DNA of 64,000 bases from a virus: IMG/VR virus record IMGVR_UViG_3300046313_000683, positions 1 through 64,000 of that record; one strand, 5' to 3'. The position numbers and the translations under genes were made by a program. Each line of letters opens with the position of its first letter. Within the stretch, counting starts at the first letter, position 1. Below the pieces are notes generated by a model that did no database searches, was not told the origin of the DNA, and saw only the letters and a program-made list of their open reading frames with translations. Of this stretch, positions 1 to 8,957 are shown one piece after another.

Positions 1-136
1 CACCACTATACAACATCCACTTCATCAGTACGAGAGGATGGAATTGTTTCTGCTCACTCTCATTCAACTGCTCCCACAGGAAGTAGTTTTTCTTTTCAAT
101 CTCATTGAGAATTTGAAAGATGGTTAGATCACTCAT
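1..136 (-). CDS. clamp loader small subunit-like protein (gp62-like), N-terminal part
   Basis: The reading frame starts with ATG at 136-134 and runs off the window edge, giving about 45 residues beginning MSDLTIFQILNEIEKK and including a KQFHPLVLMKW stretch. That pattern resembles the N terminus of T4-type gp62, the small subunit that works with gp44 to load the sliding clamp, and it lies downstream of gp44 as in T4. It overlaps the stop of the upstream gene by 8 nt. The assignment rests on a short piece plus gene order, so it is tentative. Confidence 0.5.
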   Translation of the reverse strand, partial: MSDLTIFQILNEIEKKNYFLWEQLNESEQKQFHPLVLMKWMLYSG

Positions 137-428
137 TGATGTGAAAGAGGGTTTCGCAAAACTTGCACTTGATGGAGCCGTCCTCTTGCCTTGTGAGTTG
201 TTCAGGCGCGTGCGTACAATGAGCACGCGCCTCATCACGAAGCATGTGAACGGCATCGTACAGAGGGATCAGTTTCGCTCGTAGCTCGAGAATTTGTTGC
301 TCAATAGGGTTAATATCGTTCGTGATATACGCTTCTAGGTTGGTTAATCGACGTTGGAATGCAACTCGACTGTTTGGGTCAGTCTTTGAGATTGCGTTGA
401 TTGTAGTTTGCGATAGTTCATTAGTCAC
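129..428 (-). CDS. conserved hypothetical protein with possible zinc site
   Basis: A 99-residue protein. The N-terminal two thirds are predicted helical; the C terminus has a Cys/His pair (CTHAPEQ) followed by CKFC about 20 residues later, which could bind one zinc ion. It sits between the gp44 operon genes and the gp62-like gene, overlapping the latter by 8 nt, so it is probably co-transcribed with replication genes. No function is recognised. Confidence 0.6.
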   Translation of the reverse strand: MTNELSQTTINAISKTDPNSRVAFQRRLTNLEAYITNDINPIEQQILELRAKLIPLYDAVHMLRDEARAHCTHAPEQLTRQEDGSIKCKFCETLFHINE

Positions 429-434
429 TGTATC

Positions 435-809
435 TTACACCTTTACTATTTTATTCAAAAACACCAACGTATCGTCTAGTTTACCTGTTTCGTAGTCAAC
501 AAGGGTGTCTTGGTTCAATTTAACCCAATTTTGAATTTGAGTCATCGTATCTGTTGTTATCCATTTTGCAACTTTTACAGGGTTATAGTCCAAACTTGGC
601 ATTTGTATTACAAAGTTGTTGTGTGGATCGAATTTATTTTTTACGTTTGATACTTTGATCCGTAACCCGTGTTGCATGTTAGCCATACCAACCCAAATAA
701 CAACGTCTCGAATACCGTGCACACTGCTGTGCATGTTTGCCATTTCAAACAGTTCGAAAAAATCCTCTTGCTCACACATGAACTCGTATAGCTCAAACAT
801 CTTAACCAT
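435..809 (-). CDS. conserved phage protein in the clamp loader operon
   Basis: A 124-residue protein with HSSVHGIRDVVIWVG and the C-terminal pattern DYETGKLDDT. I recognise this as a protein family recurring in T4-like and other large phages but know no function for it. Its start overlaps the gp44 stop by 8 nt, indicating translational coupling. In T4 the gene following 44 is 62, but this protein does not resemble gp62. Confidence 0.65.
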   Translation of the reverse strand: MVKMFELYEFMCEQEDFFELFEMANMHSSVHGIRDVVIWVGMANMQHGLRIKVSNVKNKFDPHNNFVIQMPSLDYNPVKVAKWITTDTMTQIQNWVKLNQDTLVDYETGKLDDTLVFLNKIVKV

Positions 810-1719
810 TGGTTAGTTTCCGTAGTTCAGAGCACAGTGCGCAGATGCAGATAATAGGGTCAGCTGAGTGAGCGTGTTGATATTGATACTTTGCAAAAAG
901 TATGATTGCATCATCTAATACTTCCTCACTTGTTGTCAATGCTTCACACTGAGTGATATTTTCAAACAATTGGTTGTATACATTAATGACGTCTGCTGGT
1001 GGAATGTTTAGCATGATAAAATCACGCACACCGTTAAAGTCTCCTGCTAAGAATAGTTCGATTAGGTCACTGCGAGTAGTTTCACCAGAGTAAATCAATT
1101 TACCATCGATTGAGAACCGCTGGAGTGTGTTAATAACGCCACGCATATCCGGCAACTTATCATTAACCAATTGCATTACATCATCCAATTCAAACTCAAT
1201 GCCTTCGTTGGTTAAGATCTCACACGCTCGTTTCGTTGCACTTGCTGCTGGGAGCGATGCAAATGTGTAAGTCTGCACTCGAGACTTAATTGCATCTGTG
1301 ATCTTATGTGCATGATTTGCTGTGAGGATGAACCTCGCATCATCACTGTAGCGCACCATTAACTCGCGTAGCGTGTCCTGCGCAGCAACTGAAAATTTAT
1401 CAAATTCTTCGAGTAATACCACTTTAACATCACCAAATCCAGTAGTAGTGACAAAGGTTCGAATCTTGTCACGAACTGTATCTACTCCATTTTCGACGGA
1501 TGCATCTATAGTTAGTACGTCAGCTTTGTCGATTTCATTATACTCGATGAGTAAACGAGCTGCTGAACTCTTACCAACTCCTGCTACACCGCTCAAAAGC
1601 AGGTGAGGAATATCTTTCTCAGCTAGTAGTTTCTGAATTGTCTGACGCATCTGCTTATTTGCAAAGCAGTATTCTTCAAACGAAGTTGGTGCGTACTTTT
1701 TAACCCAAAGTTGTTTCAT
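802..1719 (-). CDS. 44: sliding clamp loader ATPase subunit gp44
   Basis: A 305-residue AAA+ ATPase close in size to T4 gp44 (319 aa). Walker A is GVAGVGKSS (about residues 44-52), Walker B is VVLLEEFDK (about 100-108), sensor 1 is FILTANH and the arginine-finger motif is KSRVQ. The C-terminal part is the helical collar. In T4, gp44 and gp62 open the gp45 clamp ring and load it at primer-template junctions. Walker B has EEFD where T4 has DEFD; the ExxD core needed for Mg and ATP is kept. It heads a run of overlapping small genes leading to a gp62-like frame. Confidence 0.93.
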   Translation of the reverse strand: MKQLWVKKYAPTSFEEYCFANKQMRQTIQKLLAEKDIPHLLLSGVAGVGKSSAARLLIEYNEIDKADVLTIDASVENGVDTVRDKIRTFVTTTGFGDVKVVLLEEFDKFSVAAQDTLRELMVRYSDDARFILTANHAHKITDAIKSRVQTYTFASLPAASATKRACEILTNEGIEFELDDVMQLVNDKLPDMRGVINTLQRFSIDGKLIYSGETTRSDLIELFLAGDFNGVRDFIMLNIPPADVINVYNQLFENITQCEALTTSEEVLDDAIILFAKYQYQHAHSADPIICICALCSELRKLTNG

Positions 1720-1757
1720 TTTGTATTTTATAGTGAATTATAGACAAGTATAGTTGA

Positions 1758-3173
1758 TTATACGGATTGGTGTCTCTGGATGAATGCAAGAATACGAGAG
1801 CGCAGTGCAGCTTCATCGTCATTGATCAATTCCTTACGCGCATCGAGTTCATCAATATATGCTTGAAGTTGTGCAAGATGGAGTTTAAACTCATTGGGAT
1901 CACGAGAGTTCTTAGCATTAGCCATTTTATTAGCAACGTCAACAAAATTATCCCATGCAACACGATTCGGTTGACCAAATCCGTTTTGTTCAATTCCGGT
2001 TGTGTCAACTGCGAGTTGTGGACCTTGTGCAATAGCGACTTCATTCAACAAACTATCTGCACTATCGGTCGATGACGTATCGAGTTCTGGTGTTGTAACC
2101 ACTGGTGTGTTGTTGGCTATGGGAGTTGGCTGATCATCTTCCGCGATTGGTGCATCAAAATCAAGTTCGAATTGCGCATCTGGCGGTTGGTGAGTATGAG
2201 TATCAACCAAGACAGGGAAAGCAGACAGAGGCTCTGGCTGTTCATCTGGTTGAGTGGTAGCTTGTTCATGTGGAATAACTTGTGGAGTGTTATAATCAGA
2301 TGCGATGGATTGTTCACTTATTTCACCAGTACGCTGGGGAGCGGTGTGATTATCGTCGTGCAGCTTGTACAACTGCCACTGCCCACTCTTGTACAACTCG
2401 AATAATTGATGCTCTTCATTGAAACGAATTGAACCTTCTGCCGGATTGATATTGGCAGGTAAATTAACAGGAGCTGGGACTGCAATCCTACCTTGCCTAT
2501 GGTGTGCAATTGCAATGTTGGTACACAGTGTTAGAACAACAGCAGCAGGATCTAACACGATCACCAATAATAGCGTGAACCAGGTTGTTGCAATATCTGC
2601 ATCCAACCCCATTGATTTGGCTAGGTAAATTAGTGGACCAATATCTGATTGTTGTGTAATTTCTGTAGTAGCGAGAGCAGCCTTTTCTTTTTCAATCTGT
2701 GGGACGCGAGTATTGATTTCCTTCAATTCGTCTTTAAATTGTTGATTTAGTCGAACCCGACCTCGCACATCGTCAGATTTTAACTGAGCAATCTGTTGAT
2801 CGATCTGTACTTTACGCGCATTCAACCGGGTTGCTTCGTCTTGTAATAACGATTGAGTTACATTAGTTTGCTTTAACCCAACCATATCACTCTGGTTTGC
2901 TTTGGTTAAAAATCCAAATACGCCGAAACTAGTGATCATCATCATAGAAATTATGATGATGCTCAACATACCTTTAAATCCGAGTGTTAGTCGATCTCGA
3001 AAGCGATATAAAAAACTAACGCCGACTAATTTTCCAAAGCCAATAGCGCAACCAAGTGCAACTACGGAGTTGAAAGAGCCTGCGTATGTTGTTGCAAGCC
3101 CGATAACACTAAAATATTCAGCTGTAGCAGCAAGACCCGCTGCTGCTAGTGCTAGCATTATAATAAGAGACAT
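1758..3173 (-). CDS. large membrane protein with coiled coil, function unknown
   Basis: 471 residues. The N terminus has about three closely spaced hydrophobic segments (residues ~1-25, ~28-50, ~70-92), then an Arg/Lys/Gln-rich helical region likely to be a coiled coil (~95-175), a fourth membrane segment (~195-225), and a long Pro/Thr/Asp-rich low-complexity stretch (~240-380) ending in a helical domain. Membrane anchorage with a large soluble tail is clear; the role is not. It lies immediately upstream of gp44 and downstream of a GroES-like gene. Confidence 0.75.
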   Translation of the reverse strand: MSLIIMLALAAAGLAATAEYFSVIGLATTYAGSFNSVVALGCAIGFGKLVGVSFLYRFRDRLTLGFKGMLSIIIISMMMITSFGVFGFLTKANQSDMVGLKQTNVTQSLLQDEATRLNARKVQIDQQIAQLKSDDVRGRVRLNQQFKDELKEINTRVPQIEKEKAALATTEITQQSDIGPLIYLAKSMGLDADIATTWFTLLLVIVLDPAAVVLTLCTNIAIAHHRQGRIAVPAPVNLPANINPAEGSIRFNEEHQLFELYKSGQWQLYKLHDDNHTAPQRTGEISEQSIASDYNTPQVIPHEQATTQPDEQPEPLSAFPVLVDTHTHQPPDAQFELDFDAPIAEDDQPTPIANNTPVVTTPELDTSSTDSADSLLNEVAIAQGPQLAVDTTGIEQNGFGQPNRVAWDNFVDVANKMANAKNSRDPNEFKLHLAQLQAYIDELDARKELINDDEAALRSRILAFIQRHQSV

Positions 3174-3179
3174 TTGTTT

Positions 3180-3467
3180 TTACTCGTCAATAGCCATTAC
3201 GTATTTTTCAGTGGTGCGCCATAGTGTGACCCCATCATACTCCATCCCTGTTGTCCACATTGTAGGTTCAATCAAAATGCGATCGCCACGTTGCACTTCA
3301 CGAACGTCGGGACCCACAGAGACTACCTTCCCCCAGCGAGGGGCATTAGCCGCGCGATGAGCACTGCGACCGAGATAGATACCAGATGAAGTCTGTTCGA
3401 CGAACGTACCTTTAACGACAGCATCTTCAAACGCGAAGATGATACTATCCTTAATCAATTCAAGCAT
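3180..3467 (-). CDS. GroES-like co-chaperonin (Cpn10 fold)
   Basis: 95 residues from ATG 3467 (MLELIKDS); this start overlaps the preceding stop by 8 nt, while the longer in-frame extension lies inside that gene. Motifs match the Cpn10 barrel: KVVSVGPDVREVQRGDRILI, then GxxxDGVTLW and a C-terminal YVMAIDE like the GroES ILAI end. A GroES-type mobile loop would fall near SSGIYLGRSAH. In T4, gp31 replaces host GroES to fold the capsid protein; this is probably the analogue, using host GroEL. Confidence 0.75.
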   Translation of the reverse strand: MLELIKDSIIFAFEDAVVKGTFVEQTSSGIYLGRSAHRAANAPRWGKVVSVGPDVREVQRGDRILIEPTMWTTGMEYDGVTLWRTTEKYVMAIDE

Positions 3468-3720
3468 TTTTACCTCGTTTTCCTGATTGTTGCTTCGAAT
3501 TTTCTTGTGATTCCATTGGTGCAACTGGTGCTTCGGCTTGTGCTACTGCTAGTAGGTTGCGAGCTGCTTCCATCCTAGCACGTTGTTGACGTCGCGCAGC
3601 AACTGCTGCTTGATCAACAACTTCAACAGGTTCTGCAACGTTGTTGTTTACTTGAGTTTGAATCTTCAATAGATCCCAATCAATCAGTTCACCTTGCGCT
3701 GTCTTAATCATTTTAGCCAT
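3460..3720 (-). CDS. small charged hypothetical protein
   Basis: 86 residues. An N-terminal conserved-looking MAKMIKTAQGELIDWD segment is followed by an Ala/Arg/Gln-rich helix and a basic C-terminal tail (GKRGKNA). It overlaps the GroES-like gene by 8 nt. I do not recognise a function. Confidence 0.6.
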   Translation of the reverse strand: MAKMIKTAQGELIDWDLLKIQTQVNNNVAEPVEVVDQAAVAARRQQRARMEAARNLLAVAQAEAPVAPMESQENSKQQSGKRGKNA

Positions 3721-3756
3721 ATTTGTATACTCCAGAGGTTGTCTATTTACTATCTA

Positions 3757-4311
3757 TCAATCGCGCAAAAACTCACGCCAATCTAAATCATACTGGATTG
3801 GATCAATGTCGTGAACACCTATCAAGTACAATACATAACTTGCAATACTACTTCCACGCCCAACTCCCCAAGGGATCTCATTATCCTCTAGCGTATCGAC
3901 TATGTACGCTAGTGTGCGCAACATATCTTGCTTGCGGTGTGTTAGGAACCACTCCATCTCATCATCGTACCGGTCAACACACTTTGTGTGATTGTGGACT
4001 GGTTGTACTTTGAGATCCTGAATTAATAGTGCTTTTGTATACTTGACAATGTTTAGTGTGCGATACTGAGCAGGTAGAATGAATTTCGGAGGCAGTACCA
4101 TGTAATCGTCGTCAGTAGGAGTTGTTACGGGAACGTCAGCAAAGCGATTGTACTGATCAATCGGTTTCGTGAGTTCGTTCACACGAACGGGGGCACCTGA
4201 TTGTAGCAAATTAATGACAAGCGGGTGAGGAGGATCAAACAACTTAGGGTCGACAATGCTGACACCAGTGTACGTCAACTCACGTTTGTCAAGCTGAGTT
4301 GTATTTTGCAT
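3757..4311 (-). CDS. DNA polymerase III alpha (DnaE)-like fragment
   Basis: 184 residues from ATG 4311; an upstream TTG is possible. The C-terminal third, IPWGVGRGSSIASYVLYLIG and then DIDPIQYDLDWREFL, closely matches the DnaE/PolC palm segment GxGRGSA..S....LGITD.DP..Y.LLFERFL. The protein stops there, so the catalytic PDxDxD aspartates that follow in DnaE are missing, as are PHP and fingers. It cannot be a polymerase alone. It might bind primer-template or host replisome parts, or be a relic fixed as an independent gene. It overlaps no neighbour and follows a conserved helical protein. Confidence 0.7.
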   Translation of the reverse strand: MQNTTQLDKRELTYTGVSIVDPKLFDPPHPLVINLLQSGAPVRVNELTKPIDQYNRFADVPVTTPTDDDYMVLPPKFILPAQYRTLNIVKYTKALLIQDLKVQPVHNHTKCVDRYDDEMEWFLTHRKQDMLRTLAYIVDTLEDNEIPWGVGRGSSIASYVLYLIGVHDIDPIQYDLDWREFLRD

Positions 4312-4313
4312 TG

Positions 4314-4688
4314 TCAAATAAACGGTGGAACGTACGCACCACCATCATCATTCACAGTATCCATTGCAGATGGTGCAGCACGTTGAGGTTGCTGTGTTGG
4401 CATAGGTTCCCACGTTGGAGACTGCTGCCAGTTATTCTGTGGAGCTTGATATGGCGGCGCAGATGTTGGTTGTGCAGTATTACCTGTAGTCGTCAACTTA
4501 TCAATGATAGCAACGATCGCTTCCCATTGCTCACGATCAGGTCGCCAAGTGGGTCCACCGACAAACATGATACCCTTGAGGTACGAGCGGAACTGATCGA
4601 GAGACATTGTCTCCACTTTAATCACTCCACCCTTCGACTTAGCTCGTTTTGTTGCTGGTACATCACCAGTATTATTTTCTGTTCCCAT
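4314..4688 (-). CDS. hypothetical protein with Pro/Gln-rich tail
   Basis: 124 residues: a basic N terminus (TKRAKSKGG), a folded-looking core with a Trp-rich segment PTWRPDREQWEAIVAIIDKL, and a long Pro/Gln/Thr-rich disordered tail. It is immediately upstream of the DnaE-like fragment gene. Function not recognised. Confidence 0.6.
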   Translation of the reverse strand: MGTENNTGDVPATKRAKSKGGVIKVETMSLDQFRSYLKGIMFVGGPTWRPDREQWEAIVAIIDKLTTTGNTAQPTSAPPYQAPQNNWQQSPTWEPMPTQQPQRAAPSAMDTVNDDGGAYVPPFI

Positions 4689-4700
4689 TGTATATCCTTT

Positions 4701-5189
4701 TTACATTAGAAAGTCGGCAAGTGCCATATTTTTCAAGTACTTCTGGTAACTATCATTTGGAGAAACGAGAATCCATTTGCCAGGAGATACTTCTGTGCAT
4801 AGTAACTGGTGTTTCCCTAGTACTGGGTGGAAGAATGTACGGGACTGATCGAAATCAATCACACGATACCCCGTTTCGGTAACAGTATGGTGCTTCGGAC
4901 CAACAACAAATAACTTGAAACTTGTATTCGTTAAATCATGCACCCTGATGGTATCGATTGATCCTGTCATCTTATCACATACGATTACAAACCAGTCTAC
5001 TGGTAGCGTTAGTGTTGTCTTGCCAACTGCAATAGTCAATGCAGAGGACTGCAGCTCGATTACTACGGATAAGGATGAACAAAAATAGTCCTGCTGACGT
5101 AGATCGTAGTTCCAAAAGCCTTCCAGCTTTTTGATGTCGGCAGTGGTCAGCGCTGGTTTCCCAATGTCGCTAATGTCGATTAAATTCAT
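4701..5189 (-). CDS. hypothetical protein
   Basis: 162 residues, mostly alternating beta-type segments, no membrane helix, no recognisable catalytic motif. It overlaps the upstream 62-residue gene by 4 nt (ATGA) and is part of the uvsW-led operon. Confidence 0.6.
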   Translation of the reverse strand: MNLIDISDIGKPALTTADIKKLEGFWNYDLRQQDYFCSSLSVVIELQSSALTIAVGKTTLTLPVDWFVIVCDKMTGSIDTIRVHDLTNTSFKLFVVGPKHHTVTETGYRVIDFDQSRTFFHPVLGKHQLLCTEVSPGKWILVSPNDSYQKYLKNMALADFLM

Positions 5190-5374
5190 TGTGGTGTCTT
5201 TCGTTTGAAAACTGGAAAATCACCAGCCATTCTCACATATTCCCAATGCTCGGGTAAATCATCAATGTTTGCAACGACAGTGAGTTCAAGTTGGTGACCT
5301 TTTTCGTCGTGCTGAATGAAAAAATGCAGGATTTTTCGATTTTGGTTTAGTTGTATATTGAAGTACTGTTTCAT
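5186..5374 (-). CDS. small hypothetical protein
   Basis: 62 residues, beta-rich, ending in a basic FKRKTPQ. Four-base ATGA overlaps with uvsW upstream and with the next gene downstream show it is translated as part of that operon. Confidence 0.55.
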   Translation of the reverse strand: MKQYFNIQLNQNRKILHFFIQHDEKGHQLELTVVANIDDLPEHWEYVRMAGDFPVFKRKTPQ

Positions 5375-6783
5375 TTGTAGTTGATGTAAGTTGTTTTATA
5401 CGGATAGCTAGCTTCGGCGTAATAAGAACACCGCTTCTTTGCGTGTGCTAACCCAAAACTATAGTTTGTTCCGATGTCCCACACCTCTGCGTGTGTCTTA
5501 TCACTCGCCATTCGTAGTGATCGTCCAATAGCTTGCACTACTCGTGTAAATGCTTTTCCAATATCGAGTAGCACGAGGTTAAAGATTCTATCTATGCTCA
5601 ACCCAACAGCAGCAATTTGGACATTCGCGATGACAATGATGTTGTTGTGTGTCTCGAACAGATCATATGCTTGTTTTCGCACCTCAGTATCATCTTTACC
5701 ATAGATAAATGCCGATCGTTCATCCCCAATCATCTTCTGCAACTTTTTACCGACTGGAATAGAGCTTACCAATACCATGGTGTTACCATCACTTTTAGCC
5801 AAATCAGCAATGAAGTCTGCAATCCATTTATTTCGAGGTGCATTTGCAACAAGTGCTTTCTTCTCGTGATCATACTCTGCAAATTTATCCTGTGCTGGGT
5901 TATCACTATCACGAAGCAGCATTTGGTTGATATTGACTGTAGCAAGTAATCCTTTATCTTGCAGCTCTTTTGCTGTTACTTCTACAACGATTTGTGCACC
6001 AATTCCAGCAAATACAGATTTATAGTCAGCAGGATCTTTCGGAAGTGTGCCCGTACAACCCATACGAACAGGTATATGTGAACCATGCTCGATTAGCAAT
6101 TTGGTTAATGATGTGCCTTTAACCCCATGGGTTTCATCAACAATTACAACTTGAAAGTTAAGTAGTACTGCTGGGTTATTTTGGAGTGCTTGCCAGGTAG
6201 ATAGCACGTGTTGGTGGTCTATATCTTTTGTGTCGCCTGTGTACTCCCCAATATCCATCTTCATTGCTGTATACGGTTCCTTGGATTGCCGGACGAGATC
6301 CACACTTGGCACAATAATAATCGATCGAAATCCAATTTGCTCATATACTTTCGATACTGCACATATAGCAAGACTCTTGCCAGCGCCTGTACAGGCAAGC
6401 ATTATACCTTTATGGTCATTATCAATAAGAGCGTTAACCATTCTCACTTGGTGTTCACGGAGAGTCCAGCCATGTTCGCTGAACAGGTTTTTGTCGATGT
6501 GTTGGACATTTATTTCAAGAGGGGCGCGAGTATCATTTAGTTTGAGCTTATAACCCCATCCAATAAGCTTCGGAATAATGTCAGGTAGCATTGCTTGGTA
6601 GGTTCGACCCTTCTTCGTGACGAAGTTTGTTCTACCGTCCCAAGCACCCATTTTATACAATGGCATAAATTTAAATCCAGGTACAAACTCAGCGTGCGTA
6701 TCCACAAGTTGATCAAGGTGATGTTGCTGTAGACCAGTAAGAGTGCAAGTCACTTCATCACGAATCGTTATTTGGCAGTGCAT
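5371..6783 (-). CDS. uvsW: UvsW-type superfamily 2 helicase
   Basis: 470 residues. Motif I (LACTGAGKS) lies near residue 130, motif II is VIVDETHG (DETH box), motif III is GCTGT, motif VI is AIGRSLR near residue 430. T4 UvsW (about 500 aa) unwinds R-loops and branched DNA, shifting replication from origin-dependent to recombination-dependent initiation. Placement beside uvsY, uvsX and gp32 supports the assignment. Start ATG overlaps the upstream AAA+ stop by one base. Confidence 0.9.
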   Translation of the reverse strand: MHCQITIRDEVTCTLTGLQQHHLDQLVDTHAEFVPGFKFMPLYKMGAWDGRTNFVTKKGRTYQAMLPDIIPKLIGWGYKLKLNDTRAPLEINVQHIDKNLFSEHGWTLREHQVRMVNALIDNDHKGIMLACTGAGKSLAICAVSKVYEQIGFRSIIIVPSVDLVRQSKEPYTAMKMDIGEYTGDTKDIDHQHVLSTWQALQNNPAVLLNFQVVIVDETHGVKGTSLTKLLIEHGSHIPVRMGCTGTLPKDPADYKSVFAGIGAQIVVEVTAKELQDKGLLATVNINQMLLRDSDNPAQDKFAEYDHEKKALVANAPRNKWIADFIADLAKSDGNTMVLVSSIPVGKKLQKMIGDERSAFIYGKDDTEVRKQAYDLFETHNNIIVIANVQIAAVGLSIDRIFNLVLLDIGKAFTRVVQAIGRSLRMASDKTHAEVWDIGTNYSFGLAHAKKRCSYYAEASYPYKTTYINYK

Positions 6784-7952
6784 TAGTAAAATCCAACTCT
6801 ACGCTTCGTTGTGGTGCGTCGCGCTTGCTTGGTGTGGTTATAAAGTTGAGCAAGGGAATATTCCTCACCAGGTGTCGGAGACCAATTTGTGATATTGTGA
6901 TCTTTGCAGAATGCAATCGACTCTGCACAGTTGAGTTTACGAAAATTGATAACAGCGTAGCATCGTCCAGGACGCAACAAAGCGGCGTCAATATCATCTA
7001 GTTTTTCTAAATTAGTTGAAAAAATCATCTTCTTACCATTCATAGAAACGATACCATCCGCCACATTGAGAAATTTTGTCATCATCAAATTACCTTCTGT
7101 GCGGGCGCCCAGAAAAGCGTCAGCATCTTCCATAATTAGAGAGCCATAATCTTCCTCGATAAAGTTAGCGAAAATATGATCTTTTTTCATCACTTCAGGA
7201 TCGTAGGTGATGAGAGCATTTTTTCTCGACTTCGCGATGATGTGTTTAATTAAATTTGATTTCCCCGAACCAGGAATTCCTAGTAATAAGAGAACATTTT
7301 CACTGGACGCTAGGAAGTCTTGCACAAACTGCTCGACACCTTCTTCAATAAAAGGATATGAACTATCTGTTATACCTTGCGGAGCACGTAGTGGGATTGT
7401 TGTCATGCCGCTATCCCCACCAATCACCCAATCGATTGTGGTGGCAATCTCGACGTAGTCTGCTAGCAGTGTATTCAGAACTTGATCAATAAGGTCTTGA
7501 TCTCCCAACACTTCAACGTACGATGAATTAGAGTTGGTGCGACAGCTAATAATACCACGACCTTCTACTACGATTTGTGCTCGTGAACTCGACTGACTAA
7601 TCAACGTATATTTGGAGCTTGTTTTAGCGAGAATTTTACACAAAACAGCAGGTAAGTTCGGAACAATTTCGAGTCTTACTTCGTCCCCGTAAATGTGAGT
7701 GCCTGTAGTAAGCCTGTTCATTACGAATTCGTTTTGAATATAATCACTAAATTCAGTTTCTACGTACGATAACATTGTCAGGTCCTTTTGTTGGATTGAT
7801 ACAGCAGCAGCGAGGTTTCCGGGATGCAGTGATTTCAGCTTGCGCCGCCGCAACTTAGTGGAACGTACTGTTCTGCGTTGAGTTGGTTTAGATGCGGATA
7901 GTTCCCGAAGAATACTGTCGAGGGTTTTGCTAGGAATTGTAATGTCACTCAC
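6783..7952 (-). CDS. AAA+ ATPase
   Basis: 389 residues. Central AAA+ domain: Walker A GIPGSGKSN (about residue 228), Walker B SLIMEDADAF, sensor 1 MIFSTNLE, and LRPGRC with the arginine typical of BCS1/Cdc48-like ATPases (ALLRPGR). The N-terminal ~200 residues are unlike anything I recognise and may bind a substrate. Similar proteins are common in large T4-like phages without an assigned role. Its position between uvsW and uvsY suggests DNA transactions. Confidence 0.75.
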   Translation of the reverse strand: MSDITIPSKTLDSILRELSASKPTQRRTVRSTKLRRRKLKSLHPGNLAAAVSIQQKDLTMLSYVETEFSDYIQNEFVMNRLTTGTHIYGDEVRLEIVPNLPAVLCKILAKTSSKYTLISQSSSRAQIVVEGRGIISCRTNSNSSYVEVLGDQDLIDQVLNTLLADYVEIATTIDWVIGGDSGMTTIPLRAPQGITDSSYPFIEEGVEQFVQDFLASSENVLLLLGIPGSGKSNLIKHIIAKSRKNALITYDPEVMKKDHIFANFIEEDYGSLIMEDADAFLGARTEGNLMMTKFLNVADGIVSMNGKKMIFSTNLEKLDDIDAALLRPGRCYAVINFRKLNCAESIAFCKDHNITNWSPTPGEEYSLAQLYNHTKQARRTTTKRRVGFY

Positions 7953-8410
7953 AGCACTAGGTTCCCATCAATAGATGCAACTTTTGATTTAACAATCGCA
8001 TTCAACATAAATCCCTTTTGCTTCAGAGCCTCACACATCGCTTCATATTTTTCTTCCATCTCCATTACTGCATGAAAGATGGATTTTAACTCATTAACAC
8101 GATCCTCCGTGTTAATGTACTGTTCTTTATCACGATACTGTAGCTCGCGCGGATGTTTCTCTGTGTAGTGTTTCCAATACTTGCCGCGAGTTTTATCGAT
8201 TACCGTCTCAATGTGTTTACGAATGCTTCGCAGTTCCGCATGACGGATTGCATAGTGCCCTACCCAACTCGCTTGCTCAATCAGTGATTGGTCAAGTGTA
8301 ATACCTTTGATCTTCAAGTGCTTTGCTGCATCTTTGAAGTCATCATCCATTTTATCTAATATGGTTGCTAGGTTTTCGAAATTGGTGCCGAGGTCGGCTA
8401 GAATAGTCAT
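7949..8410 (-). CDS. uvsY: UvsY-like recombination mediator
   Basis: 153 residues, nearly all helical and rich in Lys/Glu. The middle (GKYWKHYTEKHPRELQYRDK) and the C-terminal helix (EEKYEAMCEALKQKGFMLNAIVK) follow the layout of T4 UvsY (137 aa), which helps load UvsX onto gp32-coated ssDNA. Similarity is by pattern only, but position among uvsW, uvsX and gp32 supports it. Confidence 0.7.
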   Translation of the reverse strand: MTILADLGTNFENLATILDKMDDDFKDAAKHLKIKGITLDQSLIEQASWVGHYAIRHAELRSIRKHIETVIDKTRGKYWKHYTEKHPRELQYRDKEQYINTEDRVNELKSIFHAVMEMEEKYEAMCEALKQKGFMLNAIVKSKVASIDGNLVL

Positions 8411-8946
8411 TGTATTTTCTCTGCGACTGGATATTTAAATAACTGTCCCTTTGCTGACTGCACTTCAAGTTCAGCCAACCGATCGAGGTCCATGTACATC
8501 CCTGGATATTTTTCGAGAGTAAGTTGCAATTGCTTACGGTACCGTGTTTCAGGAGGGATATCACTAGTATCTGCATCATTTGGGGCGACAGGTAGATTCG
8601 TTAGATATTCGACTAGCCGCATACCGTCTTGTCCCGGATCAACAGCGAGAGACAGGGGAACAGGAATAGTATACACCACTGTATCCCCTTGCTCAAACAC
8701 ACTATACCTCAATACCTCTGTCGACGGCTCAAACGATAGCTCGCTCAATAGCAGATTGGTAATATTGTAAGTGGAAGCAAGATACCCTTCTACAACATCC
8801 CACGCATCAGGTAGTGTATTAGCAATCATTACACTCGCATCGAGCCACAATTTTTGTCTCTTGATGAGCATATCAATTACATCCCCCTTAGTGAGAGCCA
8901 CTTCGGGGGTATCATTCAAGGTTTCGTCATCATCGTCGTCAAACAT
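8407..8946 (-). CDS. hypothetical acidic protein
   Basis: 179 residues with a very acidic start (MFDDDDDE) and a helical core. It overlaps uvsY by 4 nt and lies 11 nt downstream of the uvsX C-terminal gene, so it is co-expressed with recombination genes. Function unknown. Confidence 0.6.
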   Translation of the reverse strand: MFDDDDDETLNDTPEVALTKGDVIDMLIKRQKLWLDASVMIANTLPDAWDVVEGYLASTYNITNLLLSELSFEPSTEVLRYSVFEQGDTVVYTIPVPLSLAVDPGQDGMRLVEYLTNLPVAPNDADTSDIPPETRYRKQLQLTLEKYPGMYMDLDRLAELEVQSAKGQLFKYPVAEKIQ

Positions 8947-8957
8947 AGGTGGTAGTA

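Noticed and set aside
2902-3360. Plus-strand 152-codon ORF opposite the membrane-protein and GroES-like genes
   Set aside because: It is antisense to two genes with clear composition and overlaps; it has no promoter or ribosome site.
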